Shown piece after piece: positions 25,250 to 33,996 of a stretch of DNA of 39,405 bases. Position numbers and translations under genes: made by a program. The notes under the pieces were generated by a model that worked only from the letters and a program-made list of their open reading frames with translations, was not told the DNA's origin and did no database searches. Position 1 is the first letter of the stretch. Each line of letters opens with the position of its first letter. Source of the stretch: Candidatus Hydrogenedentota bacterium (lineage in GTDB: Bacteria; Hydrogenedentota; Hydrogenedentia; Hydrogenedentales; CAITNO01); contig JAAYJI010000030.1 in the NCBI GenBank assembly GCA_012523015.1, forward strand, positions 1 through 39,405, in the 5' to 3' direction.

Positions 25250-25398
25250 GCTCCTTCACTTCCAGTGGCACCGGTATGTGATCAAGCAAAAAGATCCGCG
25301 CCGCCGAAGACTATCTTCAAAAAAAGAGCACGAAGGGCGGTAAGCAGCCTCGCTTCGGGTGTGAACGTGAAAGAGCGCTTCTTTAGAAACTCGATAAA

Positions 25399-25426
25399 TT
25401 GGGATAATCCTTGTAAAGTTTAAAAT
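25399..25426 (+). promoter_or_regulatory. Putative promoter of pilT
   Basis: TTGGGA (25399-25404) and TAAAAT (25421-25426, 5 of 6 to the -10 consensus) are separated by 16 bases in the 226-base gap between pilB and pilT. The gap also holds an imperfect hairpin with arms CGAAG (25331-25335) and CTTCG (25353-25357). pilT may therefore be transcribed partly on its own. Confidence 0.35.
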
Positions 25427-25475
25427 GAGTGTCTAAATCAACCTGATTTTCTTCCAAGCCAATAAAGGAAGGTAT

Positions 25476-26555
25476 ATGCACATTCTCAATATTAAAGATC
25501 TGTTGTCAAAGGCGATTGAAGAAGGCGCCAGTGACTTGCACATTTGTGCAGGAGTGCCGCCCATGATACGCGTGAATGGAAATGTGGATCCCATTCCAGG
25601 CTACAAGCGATTAACCGGCGAAGACACCCAAGAATTGATATACAGTGTCATGAACGAGGAACAGATCGCCAGTTTTGAAACGGACAAAGAATGTGACTTG
25701 TCTTTTGGAATTGAGGGGCTGAGCCGTTTTCGATTGAATGTATACCGTGATCGCGGCTCTGTGGTCGGCGCTTTCCGTGCTATTCCGTTGAGTATCATGT
25801 CATTTGAGGAGTTGGGATTGCCCCGTGTAATTGCTGAATTTGCAAACAGACCCACCGGATTGGTGCTCATATGCGGACCCACGGGATGTGGTAAATCAAC
25901 CACTCTCGCCACCATTATTAACAAGATAAATAATGAACGAAAATGTCATATTATCACCATTGAAGACCCTATCGAATATCTTCATCATCACCGGCAGGCA
26001 ATCATCAACCAGCGCGAAGTGTATTCCGATACAAACTCCTTTAACAACGCTCTGAAATACGTCTTGCGTCAGGATCCCGACGTCATTTTGATTGGGGAGA
26101 TGCGCGACACGGAAACCATCCAAGCAGCGTTGACCGTCGCAGAAACAGGACACCTTGCCTTTGCAACGCTCCATACCAATGATGCGCTGCAGTCTGTGAA
26201 CCGAATTGTGGACGTCTTCCCAACAGCGCAACAAGACCAAGTACGCACGCAGCTATCCTTTGTCTTGGAAGGAGTTGCCGTGCAGCAACTCATCCCCCGT
26301 ATAGACGGCAGAGGGCGTGTGCTCGCCATGGAAATCATGATTCCCAATCCTGCCATCCGTTCGCTTATACGTACACAAAAACTCGAGCAAATACCGAGTA
26401 TGATCGAGATTGGGAAAGGCGAGGGGATGATGACCATGAACCAATCCCTGTACCGCTTGTTGCGGCGCGGTGTGATCAGCACAGATATGGCTTTTAAGCG
26501 CAGCATGAATCCGGAAGGACTTCCGAGCTTGATCAACAAAGCAAACATGGAATAA
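25476..26555 (+). CDS. pilT: Type IV pilus retraction ATPase PilT
   Basis: PilT is the hexameric motor that depolymerises pili for retraction and twitching. It begins with the short PilT N-terminal PAS-like domain (GASDLHICAGVPPMIRVNG), then Walker A GPTGCGKS (residues 134-141; most PilT proteins have GPTGSGKS), Asp box IEDPIEY, Walker B IGEMRDTETI and His box TGHLAFATLHTND. The C-terminal AIRSLIRTQKLEQIPSMIE motif is the PilT hallmark important for retraction. The length of 359 residues is normal. AAGGAAGG stands a few bases before the ATG. Confidence 0.95.
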   Translation: MHILNIKDLLSKAIEEGASDLHICAGVPPMIRVNGNVDPIPGYKRLTGEDTQELIYSVMNEEQIASFETDKECDLSFGIEGLSRFRLNVYRDRGSVVGAFRAIPLSIMSFEELGLPRVIAEFANRPTGLVLICGPTGCGKSTTLATIINKINNERKCHIITIEDPIEYLHHHRQAIINQREVYSDTNSFNNALKYVLRQDPDVILIGEMRDTETIQAALTVAETGHLAFATLHTNDALQSVNRIVDVFPTAQQDQVRTQLSFVLEGVAVQQLIPRIDGRGRVLAMEIMIPNPAIRSLIRTQKLEQIPSMIEIGKGEGMMTMNQSLYRLLRRGVISTDMAFKRSMNPEGLPSLINKANME

Positions 26556-26600
26556 GTCGGTCGGGTCTATTAAATCTGAAGTACACCCTGTGAGAATATC

Positions 26601-28265
26601 ATGGACAAAGATGAAGACATTGGAATCGGACGTTCCGATCCCTCAATGACACATAGCCTGCCTGAAGACAATTCATTTCCTGTCCTTTGGTTCAGACGTC
26701 TCCTGATGTCCTTGCAGCCCGTTTACGACGGGCCTACCCTATGGCTGTGGTTCTTTGGCTTGGGGCGGATCGCCGTGCTGCTCGTCGTCCTCGCCGGAGC
26801 CGCCAAAGCCAGCACTTTTGAAGCGGGGCTCATTGCGCTCTACCTAGTCTTTTGTGCCGCCCTCGCCTGCAGTCTTTGGCATTTGGTCATACTTTATAGA
26901 GAACGGATCGTCAATGGCACGTTGACTTGGGCGCAGGTAGTTCTGGACTTTTGCATCATTAGCTTTGCGATCAGTCTATTGAGCGGCCAGTCCGATTACT
27001 ACACCTTGTTATTGGTCATTGTGATTCTGGAATCAGGTATTTTGCTCGGTCTGATTCATGCCTTCGCCTTCGCAGTTGTCTCCATAATCTTCCTGTCTTT
27101 GTCCGGGCTGCATCAACAATACGAAGTCATCGGTTGGGTGCCGTATTGGTACAACCTGCTCATTCAATGGATTGTCATGATTTGCGCCGCTTTCTTGAGC
27201 GGCTACTGGAATCAGCGGCTCGGACTCATGAAACGGTTTCAGCGTGAGATACTGGACAATATGCTCAGCGGTTTTTTCGTTTGTGACCTGCAAGAAAAGG
27301 TGGTCCTCATCAATCAGTCGGGATGTGCCATTTTGGGGCTGAAAGAAACGGAGGTATTGGGCCGTTCCGTGGCGGATATATTGGTTTGTGATTTAGGAAC
27401 AGAATGCCCCGTAGTCACAGCGCTGCATAGCGGACACAATTATATAGGCTATGAATTTCTATGCTGCCTTGCCGATGGTTCCACCAAGATGTTAGGCTTA
27501 ACCACCAACCCCGTCTATGATTGGCTAGGGCGGCTCACATCGTTGATCGTTGTCTTTCAAGACCTCACCGAAACGGTGGCATTGCGGGAAGCAGTCAGAC
27601 AACATGACCGTATGGTAGCGGCAGGCGCTTCTGCCGCAGAATTCGCCCATGAAATCCGCAATCCCTTGGCAGCCTTGCGCAGTGCCGTCGATGAAATGCA
27701 GCGTAGTCTTGACGCGCCTGCCTTGACGCAACGGCTTTGCAGCATAGCGCTGCGCGAATCCGAGCATCTGAGTAACATTGTCAATCGTTTCCTGGAATTT
27801 GTCCGCCTTCCCGATACGCCTCAAGTGGAGGTTGATATCAATGCATTACTGGATAAAACGATTACTTCATTCAAGCAGCGCTTTTCGAATTTGGAAATTG
27901 CAACGGATTTAGACCCCAAAAATCCGCATGTTCTTGGTGATGAAACACAATTTAGACAATTATGTGATAATATTCTTCATAACGCTGTGGAAAGTATCCA
28001 AGAAAACGGTACCATCACGGTAACCTCCCGAATCTTGGCTAACCATGTTGTGCTTCGCTTTGACGACACAGGATCCGGCATAGCGCCCGACAAAGCTATG
28101 AAAATTTTCGAACCCTTCTACTCTGAAAAAGAAAAGGGCTTAGGAATGGGGTTGGCGGTGTGCATGCGCATTGTTACCGCCTATAATGGTGATATTCGCG
28201 CCGCTGCCGCGCCCGGCGGAGGATTGTCTATTATTGTACGGCTGCCTTGTCGCGCCGACGCATAA
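26601..28265 (+). CDS. PilS-like membrane sensor histidine kinase
   Basis: The kinase has about six N-terminal hydrophobic segments (residues 45-205), a PAS domain (about 210-325) and a cytoplasmic kinase core. The dimerisation helix holds the phosphorylated His350 in FAHEIRNPLAALRSAV, and the ATP-binding domain shows the N box (DNILHNAVESI), G1 (DDTGSGI) and G2 (GLGMGLAVC). This six-helix-PAS-kinase layout is that of PilS, which with PilR controls pilin genes. The gene lies 45 bases after pilT and 21 bases before the regulator, supporting the PilS assignment. The signal sensed is unknown; in Pseudomonas PilS senses pilin in the membrane. Confidence 0.88.
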   Translation: MDKDEDIGIGRSDPSMTHSLPEDNSFPVLWFRRLLMSLQPVYDGPTLWLWFFGLGRIAVLLVVLAGAAKASTFEAGLIALYLVFCAALACSLWHLVILYRERIVNGTLTWAQVVLDFCIISFAISLLSGQSDYYTLLLVIVILESGILLGLIHAFAFAVVSIIFLSLSGLHQQYEVIGWVPYWYNLLIQWIVMICAAFLSGYWNQRLGLMKRFQREILDNMLSGFFVCDLQEKVVLINQSGCAILGLKETEVLGRSVADILVCDLGTECPVVTALHSGHNYIGYEFLCCLADGSTKMLGLTTNPVYDWLGRLTSLIVVFQDLTETVALREAVRQHDRMVAAGASAAEFAHEIRNPLAALRSAVDEMQRSLDAPALTQRLCSIALRESEHLSNIVNRFLEFVRLPDTPQVEVDINALLDKTITSFKQRFSNLEIATDLDPKNPHVLGDETQFRQLCDNILHNAVESIQENGTITVTSRILANHVVLRFDDTGSGIAPDKAMKIFEPFYSEKEKGLGMGLAVCMRIVTAYNGDIRAAAAPGGGLSIIVRLPCRADA

Positions 28266-28286
28266 AGCAATGTTATTGGAATTAAA

Positions 28287-29681
28287 ATGTCTAAACGTGC
28301 ATTTAAAATACTGGTTGTTGATGATGACGAAGGGCTCCGTGAAGTACTGGATATCGTTCTTTCTAATGCGGGCTATAATGTCATTACAGCGGCCTCTGTC
28401 GAAGAGGCACAATCCCCGCTCGAACGCGAACTTATTGATGTCGTAGTCACTGATTTGTATATGGGCCGGGATCGCAAGGCAGGATTACGACTCCTCGAAT
28501 ATCTCAATGAGAACCAACCTGATACGCCCGCGCTTATGATCACAGGACACGGCACCATCGAATCTGCCGTTGAGGCCATGCGCTTAGGGGCACTGGACTA
28601 TTTGCAGAAACCTTTTAAGAGCAATGAAGAGGTGTTACTGCGCGTAGCACGCGCCGTAGAGAAACGGATCCTATTGCGCGAAAATAGGGCGTTCCGACTT
28701 GATCAATCCCGTACAGCCCATGTCAACACCCTTGTAGGCGACAGCCCGAAGTTTAAAAAAATGTTGGACATGGTGCGGCGCGTTGCAGGTCTGCCCAGCA
28801 CTGTTGCCATTAACGGGGAAAGCGGCGTGGGAAAAGAGTTGGTCGCAAGAGCGCTCCATTCCTTGAGCCCCCGCGCAGAAAAACCCTTTGTGGCGATCAA
28901 CTGCGGCGGCATTCCTGAAAACTTATTGGAGAGCGAGCTTTTCGGCTACAAAAAAGGTGCCTTTACCGGCGCACAGCAAGACAAAGAAGGTCTCTTTGTC
29001 GTTGCTGACGGCGGTACCCTTTTCCTCGATGAAATCGGAGAAATGCCCATAGCACTGCAAGTGAAATTGCTGCGTGTCTTAGATGACGGATCTGTTACGC
29101 CTGTCGGAGGCTTGTCGTCGAAAGCGGTAGATGTGCGCGTCCTTTCTGCTACCAATCGTAATCTTGCCGAAATGGTTGAACAAGGTACCTTCCGCAATGA
29201 TCTCTACTACAGGCTGAATGTTATTCCCATTACTGTACCGCCCCTGCGTGAAAGAATATCTGATATTCCTTTGCTCGTCCGTTATCTTATAGCGCGTCAT
29301 ACGAAGAACCTGATCTGCAAGGAAAAATCCTTGTCGCCTGAGGCGCTAGACGCGTTGACCCGCTATGCCTGGCCCGGCAACATCCGGGAAATGAGTAATG
29401 TTCTCGAACGGGCTTTGGGATTGAGTGATCATGATGATATCCGTTTGGAAGATTTGCCCGCCCATATTCGCGACCTTCCCGATTCCCATCCGCCCAAAAA
29501 ACCGATTCTCTTGGATGACTATATAGATTTGGAATCAGAAGTGGCGCAATTTGAGCGCGAATATATACAACACGCATTGGAACAATGTCATTATTCACTT
29601 TCTAAAACGGCGCAGCGATTGGGCTTGACACCCAGAACGCTCCGATACCGATTAGAAAAATATAACCTAACCACTGAATAA
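28287..29681 (+). CDS. PilR-like sigma-54-dependent response regulator (NtrC family)
   Basis: The protein has three domains: a receiver with acidic pocket DDDE and phosphorylated Asp56 (in VVVTDLYMG), a sigma-54-activating AAA+ domain with Walker A GESGVGKE (177-184) and the sigma-54 contact loop GAFTGA (224-229), and a C-terminal Fis-type helix-turn-helix (SKTAQRLGLTPRTLRYRLEKY region). It would activate -24/-12 promoters when phosphorylated by the adjacent kinase. By context it is PilR, which drives pilin transcription, but no pilin gene and no clear -24/-12 promoter are visible in the window. Confidence 0.92.
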   Translation: MSKRAFKILVVDDDEGLREVLDIVLSNAGYNVITAASVEEAQSPLERELIDVVVTDLYMGRDRKAGLRLLEYLNENQPDTPALMITGHGTIESAVEAMRLGALDYLQKPFKSNEEVLLRVARAVEKRILLRENRAFRLDQSRTAHVNTLVGDSPKFKKMLDMVRRVAGLPSTVAINGESGVGKELVARALHSLSPRAEKPFVAINCGGIPENLLESELFGYKKGAFTGAQQDKEGLFVVADGGTLFLDEIGEMPIALQVKLLRVLDDGSVTPVGGLSSKAVDVRVLSATNRNLAEMVEQGTFRNDLYYRLNVIPITVPPLRERISDIPLLVRYLIARHTKNLICKEKSLSPEALDALTRYAWPGNIREMSNVLERALGLSDHDDIRLEDLPAHIRDLPDSHPPKKPILLDDYIDLESEVAQFEREYIQHALEQCHYSLSKTAQRLGLTPRTLRYRLEKYNLTTE

Positions 29682-29701
29682 AATATCACATAAGATTTTG
29701 A

Positions 29702-29727
29702 TTGAGAATTGTATAAAAGGGTACAAT
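29702..29727 (+). promoter_or_regulatory. Possible promoter of the small lipoprotein gene
   Basis: A -10-like TACAAT (29722-29727) preceded by GG, and TTGAGA (29702-29707) 14 bases upstream; the spacing is short, so either the -35 is not used or the -10 is the TATAAA at 29712-29717. The element lies just after the response regulator gene. Confidence 0.25.
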
Positions 29728-29753
29728 GCTCCAAACTCAAGGGAGACCAAATT

Positions 29754-30422
29754 ATGAACCGACAAATTGCCATGTTTACCTGCATGGTGCTCGCTGTCAG
29801 TGCAGGCTTTTTGGGATGCGCCCGTGCTGCTCGTGACACTTCAGGATTTGCGTTGCGTGAAGAAACTGTAATCAATTCCTCTTTTGATGACGTTTGGCAC
29901 GCAGTAAAACGTGCTGCACGTGAACAGGGCTATGATATCTATACCCGAGATAAACGCGGAGTTTTTGTCATCTATACCCCTCTCAAACGGATCTTATGGA
30001 CACAGCCGCGACGGACTAAGCTGACCATTGAATTGGCGCAGCAATCTGCTGTTGAGACGGCCTTGTCCATTGAGAGTGTGCGCCAAGTCTATGGCGTTAC
30101 GCTCTTGACCCATCCAAATTGGCATGACAGAAAGCAGACGGATCAAAGCTACTCTCAACTCCTCTTAGAAGGCATTTTAGCGCAGGTCGCCTCAGGCGTA
30201 GACAATGAGGAATTGGAAGATACGCAGGCGGAGCTTTCGGAAACCACGGAAACAGTGGAAGAACAGCCGCTCATTGATGCGCAGCCTTTGCCCGCAGAGC
30301 AAGAAGCAGAAACCGCCGCTGAAGAAGCAGAAGAAGTATCTCAAGACGAAGCCGTAGAAGTACCTGAAGCTCCTGTGTCAGATGACGACAAAGCTGCAGC
30401 TGACGCAGCTGCGATCAACTGA
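29754..30422 (+). CDS. Hypothetical lipoprotein with acidic C-terminal tail
   Basis: The ATG at 29754 has GGGAG 8 bases upstream and starts a lipoprotein-type signal ending FLGC (Cys22); the -3 and -2 residues are not ideal for a lipobox. An upstream ATG at 29709 lies before the ribosome binding site and is unlikely. Residues about 30-150 form a compact domain with a basic, aromatic stretch (DKRGVFVIYTPLKRILWTQPRR). From about residue 155 the chain is very rich in Glu, Ala and Asp and is probably disordered. I do not recognise the family. The total is 222 residues. A similar acidic tail ends the next gene's product. Confidence 0.7.
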   Translation: MNRQIAMFTCMVLAVSAGFLGCARAARDTSGFALREETVINSSFDDVWHAVKRAAREQGYDIYTRDKRGVFVIYTPLKRILWTQPRRTKLTIELAQQSAVETALSIESVRQVYGVTLLTHPNWHDRKQTDQSYSQLLLEGILAQVASGVDNEELEDTQAELSETTETVEEQPLIDAQPLPAEQEAETAAEEAEEVSQDEAVEVPEAPVSDDDKAAADAAAIN

Positions 30423-30825
30423 TACGACACACTGCTTTCACACGGTACCTAGTAAGAGATTGGCATCGCTTGCCTGCAACCGAGCCTATGAATGTGCTTT
30501 TCACGACCGGCTTGTAACAGACGCTAAGGCGGGCTGCACAAGTACCGGTCGTTTCTATACAGCACGGACGCCCCTTTTATCAGGATAAGGGGATAGCTGT
30601 GCTCTTGCTAAAAAGTCGCGCCCTTCTTGTTACGACGCCATAAAAATATGATATCATTCCCCATGAAGTTGCCCTACGGAGAGGGCTTCGTGCAGCGTCT
30701 TATAGTATTCATTATCCCTTAGGGATGTCCTGAATCCATGTTTGTTTAATGGCGTTAATTGACATAGCGTGCTTGGCCTATACGTCGGTGTCGTTATCGC
30801 CCAACCCCTCACGGAGAGAGATCCT
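30423..30825. other. Intergenic region before the ceramidase-like gene
   Basis: No gene is evident in these 403 bases. It contains a bulged inverted repeat (30505-30550), a second inverted repeat with CCCC and GGGG ends (30571-30592), and AT-rich sequence with a weak promoter-like pair TTGTTA (30627-30632) and TGATAT (30649-30654), 16 bases apart. Confidence 0.45.
30505..30550 (+). repeat. Bulged inverted repeat downstream of the lipoprotein gene
   Basis: GACCGGCTTGT (30505-30515) pairs with ACAAGTACCGGTC (30538-30550) through 11 base pairs with a two-base bulge; the loop is 22 bases. No T-run follows, so factor-independent termination is doubtful, but it may stabilise the upstream transcript's 3' end. 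Confidence 0.4.
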
Positions 30826-32679
30826 ATGCGTTCCATTGCCTCTTTTTTTCGTCGCCACAAGATTCTTACGACTTTCTTGATTTTGATTATTCTGCTGGCA
30901 TTGTGGGTTTTTAGTCTGCGGCGCAGTCCCCACCATTCCTACGAACTGGATTTCATGATTCCGGTGGGCGGTGTACCTACACAAGAACCGGGAGCCATAG
31001 AAGTTGGTGTTGCCAAGAGAGAGATTACCATTGACTTCGACACCCACGATACGTGGATTGACGGCAACGAAAACAGCGAATATGATATTTGGACCGATGC
31101 ACTGAAACCGTGGCAAAAAGTTCTTTTCGCCACATTAAACAAAAAGCTTAAACTCTATGATGCAGAAAAAGCCGCGCAATCGGGCGACTCCTATGTGGAC
31201 AAAAACGGAAACGGCAGATTTGATCCAGTATGGCTGGCAGGCTTCAACGTGAACCGCCCTGCTAAAGGTGTACACGATCCCCAATGGACGCGTGCCATGG
31301 CATTACGGAATAACGGTGTTACGGTGGTCATGGTGACCATTGATGCCATCGGGATCTTTCACAACGATTTTATAACCATTCGCAAAGCGATCAATCCCGC
31401 GCTCAATATTGATCACATCATCTTTTCTTCCACCCACTCCCATGAAGTTCCGGATACCATGGCCATTTGGAGCGGCCCTGTTCCCGTGCTGAACTATGAC
31501 GATTCCTACATGAAATCAATCCAAAGCAAGACCATTGAAGCCATTGACGAAGCCGTCGCCGCCTTGCGGCCCGCAGATATGTATTGTGCCACGACGACCT
31601 TGCTGCCCCGAGAAGATTTCGTACATGATTCACGCAAACCGCAAGTACTAGATGATTCCCTCTATCTGTGGCGTTTTACGCGACCCGGTTCAGACGCCAC
31701 CATTGCGACCCTCGTCAACTGGGGCAACCATCCCGAAGCTCTAGGCGGGAGCAATGGCTATCTCACTTCTGACTTCCCCCATTGGCTTCGCCTCGGTCTG
31801 GAAGAAGGTGTGCCCGAACCTAATGGCGTTGAAGGCTTCGGCGGTATGTGTCTTTTCTTCCAAGGTAAACTGGGTGGACTTGCCAATCCCCTGCATGTGA
31901 ATGTACCCAAACGAGACGGTTCCGGCGTAATCGATAAAAACAGCTTCGAGAAGGCCGAACACCTAGGCTATAACGTCGCCATTGAAGCGGCGAATGCATT
32001 GCGTGGCCCTGACGCATGGTTGAATGAAAATCCCGTGCTTGCCGTGACAGCAAAGCCCATCTACGCGCCTATGGAGGGTGCCTTCAAATGGGGAATCATG
32101 TTCGGACTGATTCACCAAGGCTATTATTGGGGTGGATATTCCAAGACGGAAGTCAATGCCTTGCGCGTGGGCAATGTCATGGTCACCACCGTTCCCGGCG
32201 AGCTTTATCCTGAAATCGCCATGGGCGGCATCGAAGCGAAACCGGGCAGAGACTTCGAAATCAGTCCTGTCGAAGTACCGCCGCTGCAAAATGAAAAGTT
32301 AAAATTTGCACGACAAGCCTTCACCTTAGGGCTTGCCAATGATGAGATCGGCTATATCATTCCCAAAACCCAGTGGGACACAGAGAAGCCCTATGTTTAC
32401 GAGAAGAGCCAGTACGGCGAACAGAATTCCGGCGGTTCTGATGTGGGGCCTGTGATTCATGCGGGAATGATGGAGATGATCCAACGGGTAAACGCTTCCT
32501 TTGACGCGTATCCCTCCCCGGAGCCGCAGGAACAGCCTCAAGAAGCGCTTCAGCCGGCAACGGATGCTGAGGAAGCTGAAAGTACAGCCCTAAGCGCTGA
32601 GGTGCCGGTTCCGGACGCTGTATCAGAAGAAATACCGGAAGCCGCTCCTGAAGTCGAAGAGCCCTCGGCCGACGAATAA
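30826..32679 (+). CDS. Membrane-anchored neutral/alkaline ceramidase-like protein
   Basis: The protein resembles the N-terminal catalytic part of neutral ceramidases, zinc amidases that release fatty acid from ceramide. Likely metal-ligand regions are THSHEVPDT (residues 203-211; ceramidases usually have THTHSGPG) and NWGNHPE. The N-terminus has a basic stretch then a hydrophobic helix (residues 12-30), so it is probably anchored and faces the periplasm. Two short Asp/Asn-rich loops at residues 79-87 and 125-133 look like EF-hand or dockerin-type calcium loops. The last 55 residues are Pro/Glu/Ala-rich. GGAGAGAG lies 5 bases before the ATG at 30826; the frame is open from 30769 but that extension has no ribosome binding site. 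The length of 617 residues, without a clear C-terminal Ig domain, is near the bacterial enzyme. True substrate is unproven. Confidence 0.75.
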   Translation: MRSIASFFRRHKILTTFLILIILLALWVFSLRRSPHHSYELDFMIPVGGVPTQEPGAIEVGVAKREITIDFDTHDTWIDGNENSEYDIWTDALKPWQKVLFATLNKKLKLYDAEKAAQSGDSYVDKNGNGRFDPVWLAGFNVNRPAKGVHDPQWTRAMALRNNGVTVVMVTIDAIGIFHNDFITIRKAINPALNIDHIIFSSTHSHEVPDTMAIWSGPVPVLNYDDSYMKSIQSKTIEAIDEAVAALRPADMYCATTTLLPREDFVHDSRKPQVLDDSLYLWRFTRPGSDATIATLVNWGNHPEALGGSNGYLTSDFPHWLRLGLEEGVPEPNGVEGFGGMCLFFQGKLGGLANPLHVNVPKRDGSGVIDKNSFEKAEHLGYNVAIEAANALRGPDAWLNENPVLAVTAKPIYAPMEGAFKWGIMFGLIHQGYYWGGYSKTEVNALRVGNVMVTTVPGELYPEIAMGGIEAKPGRDFEISPVEVPPLQNEKLKFARQAFTLGLANDEIGYIIPKTQWDTEKPYVYEKSQYGEQNSGGSDVGPVIHAGMMEMIQRVNASFDAYPSPEPQEQPQEALQPATDAEEAESTALSAEVPVPDAVSEEIPEAAPEVEEPSADE

Positions 32680-32756
32680 TAACGCAGGGAGCAACAAAAA
32701 AAAGCTTTAAAAGAGCGTCATTGATGAATATCTAATCAACGCCTTGGTCTTTACTG

Positions 32757-32797
32757 CAGCCGGCTGTCCCGCAAGGATCGCCGGCTGTTCCTTATTT
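32757..32797. terminator. Hairpin terminator between convergent transcription units
   Basis: CAGCCGGC (32757-32764) and GCCGGCTG (32780-32787) form a perfect 8-base stem with a 15-base loop. On the + strand it is followed by TTCCTTATTT, a moderately T-rich tail, in the 169-base gap between the ceramidase-like gene and apbE. It suits termination of the + strand gene best; on the - strand no T-run follows. Confidence 0.55.
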
Positions 32798-32848
32798 CCC
32801 CTGTTCCGTGCGGCTGCAGAGTATTGCTGACCCACCCCTACTAATCCC

Positions 32849-33925
32849 TTATTTGCTGCGGTAAGCGTCAAATTGGGGCGTACTGCGCTCTTTAAACTGC
32901 TTGTGCTCCCCATCATGAATGATCAGCATAACAGCAAGGCCCTGCTCCTTCGCAAAAGCGAGGGCTTTTTCTTCGCCCATGACCATGAGTGCCGTTGCGT
33001 AAGCATCCGCCCAAGTGCAAGACGGATGAATGACAGATACTGATGCCACAGGATGTTGAACCGGGTAACCCGTATGGGGGTCAATGGTATGGCTCACAAG
33101 CTGACCTTCAACTTCGAACATATTGCGGTAATCGCCGGAAGTGGCAAGGGATGCGTCGCTCAGATGCACCACGATAAATAGTTCTCGCCCTTCCGGATTA
33201 GGAGTCTCAATACCGAGATTCCAATCTTGTCCTTGACTATTTTCCCCGCTTACCCGGATTTCCCCGCCCACCTCAATCATAAAATGTTTCAGCCCGAGGG
33301 CCGTCAACGCCTCTGCAATGGCGTCCACGGCGTAGCCTTTCGCGATACCCGATAAATCACAATAAAGCGTCGCTTGTGATTTTGAAATCTTGTGATCAGG
33401 GAGCAAGCTGAGTTTCTCATAGCCAACCGCTTCCTTAAGTTTTTGTATGGCAGCATCATCCGGAACCTTGGTAAAGGCCTCCGGCCCAAAACCCCATACA
33501 TTCACCAAAGGCCCGACCGTAACATCAAAAGCGCCGTCACTTTGTGCCGAAACGCGTTGCGCGATTTCAAACACGGTGTAAGTCTCCGGGCTCAGTTGAA
33601 AAGGGGTATGGGATTCGTGTGTGTTAAAGCGGCTGAGTTCGGAATCATCCAAATAGGTGGACATGAGTCGGTTGATCCGATCCAAAGTACTGTCAACGAC
33701 ATCTTGGATCTCCTCGCTCGTCACCTCATCGGGCAATTGGGAGATGTTAACGGTATAAAAGGTACCCAAGGCATTGCCATGGAGCACCGTCGCCCGTGAA
33801 GGGGCAGTACACCCCTGTGTACATCCCTGAGAAAGGGAGAGACTGAAGCCCATAAGGAATAGCGGCACGACGCGCACCGCGCGCGTGTATCGGTGTAAAA
33901 AAGACAAGAGACTCAAAGACAACAC
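32849..33925 (-). CDS. apbE: FAD:protein FMN transferase ApbE
   Basis: ApbE transfers FMN from FAD to a Thr (or Ser) side chain of target proteins such as NqrB and NqrC. Family features: STYLDDSELSRFN, DVTVGPLVNVWGFG, DLSGIAKGYAVD, IEVGGEIRVSG, ATSGDYRN, SHTIDPHTGYPV and WADAYATALMVMG with the metal-binding Asp. The N-terminus is a lipoprotein-like signal ending near SQGC, fitting its periplasmic site of action. The GTG start at 33925 is uncertain since AAGG directly abuts it; an ATG at 33853 would shorten the signal. The length of 358 residues is normal. It is the last gene of the nqr operon, 71 bases after nqrF, exactly where its substrates are made. Confidence 0.93.
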   Translation of the reverse strand: MLSLSLLSFLHRYTRAVRVVPLFLMGFSLSLSQGCTQGCTAPSRATVLHGNALGTFYTVNISQLPDEVTSEEIQDVVDSTLDRINRLMSTYLDDSELSRFNTHESHTPFQLSPETYTVFEIAQRVSAQSDGAFDVTVGPLVNVWGFGPEAFTKVPDDAAIQKLKEAVGYEKLSLLPDHKISKSQATLYCDLSGIAKGYAVDAIAEALTALGLKHFMIEVGGEIRVSGENSQGQDWNLGIETPNPEGRELFIVVHLSDASLATSGDYRNMFEVEGQLVSHTIDPHTGYPVQHPVASVSVIHPSCTWADAYATALMVMGEEKALAFAKEQGLAVMLIIHDGEHKQFKERSTPQFDAYRSK

Positions 33926-33996
33926 CCTTATATCGGTTGTGGGATACCTACAGTACCGGGCAGATGGCTGTCAGCATTGGATAACTTGGAGTAGGA

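Noticed and set aside
25266-25280. TGGCAC resembling the -24 half of a sigma-54 promoter upstream of pilT
   Set aside because: The position that should hold the -12 GC reads TG, so the spacing and element do not fit.
25306-25325. Hairpin GAAGA-CTA-TCTTC followed by seven A's, considered as a terminator for pilB
   Set aside because: The homopolymer is A on the coding strand, the wrong polarity for terminating pilB, and no - strand gene ends there.
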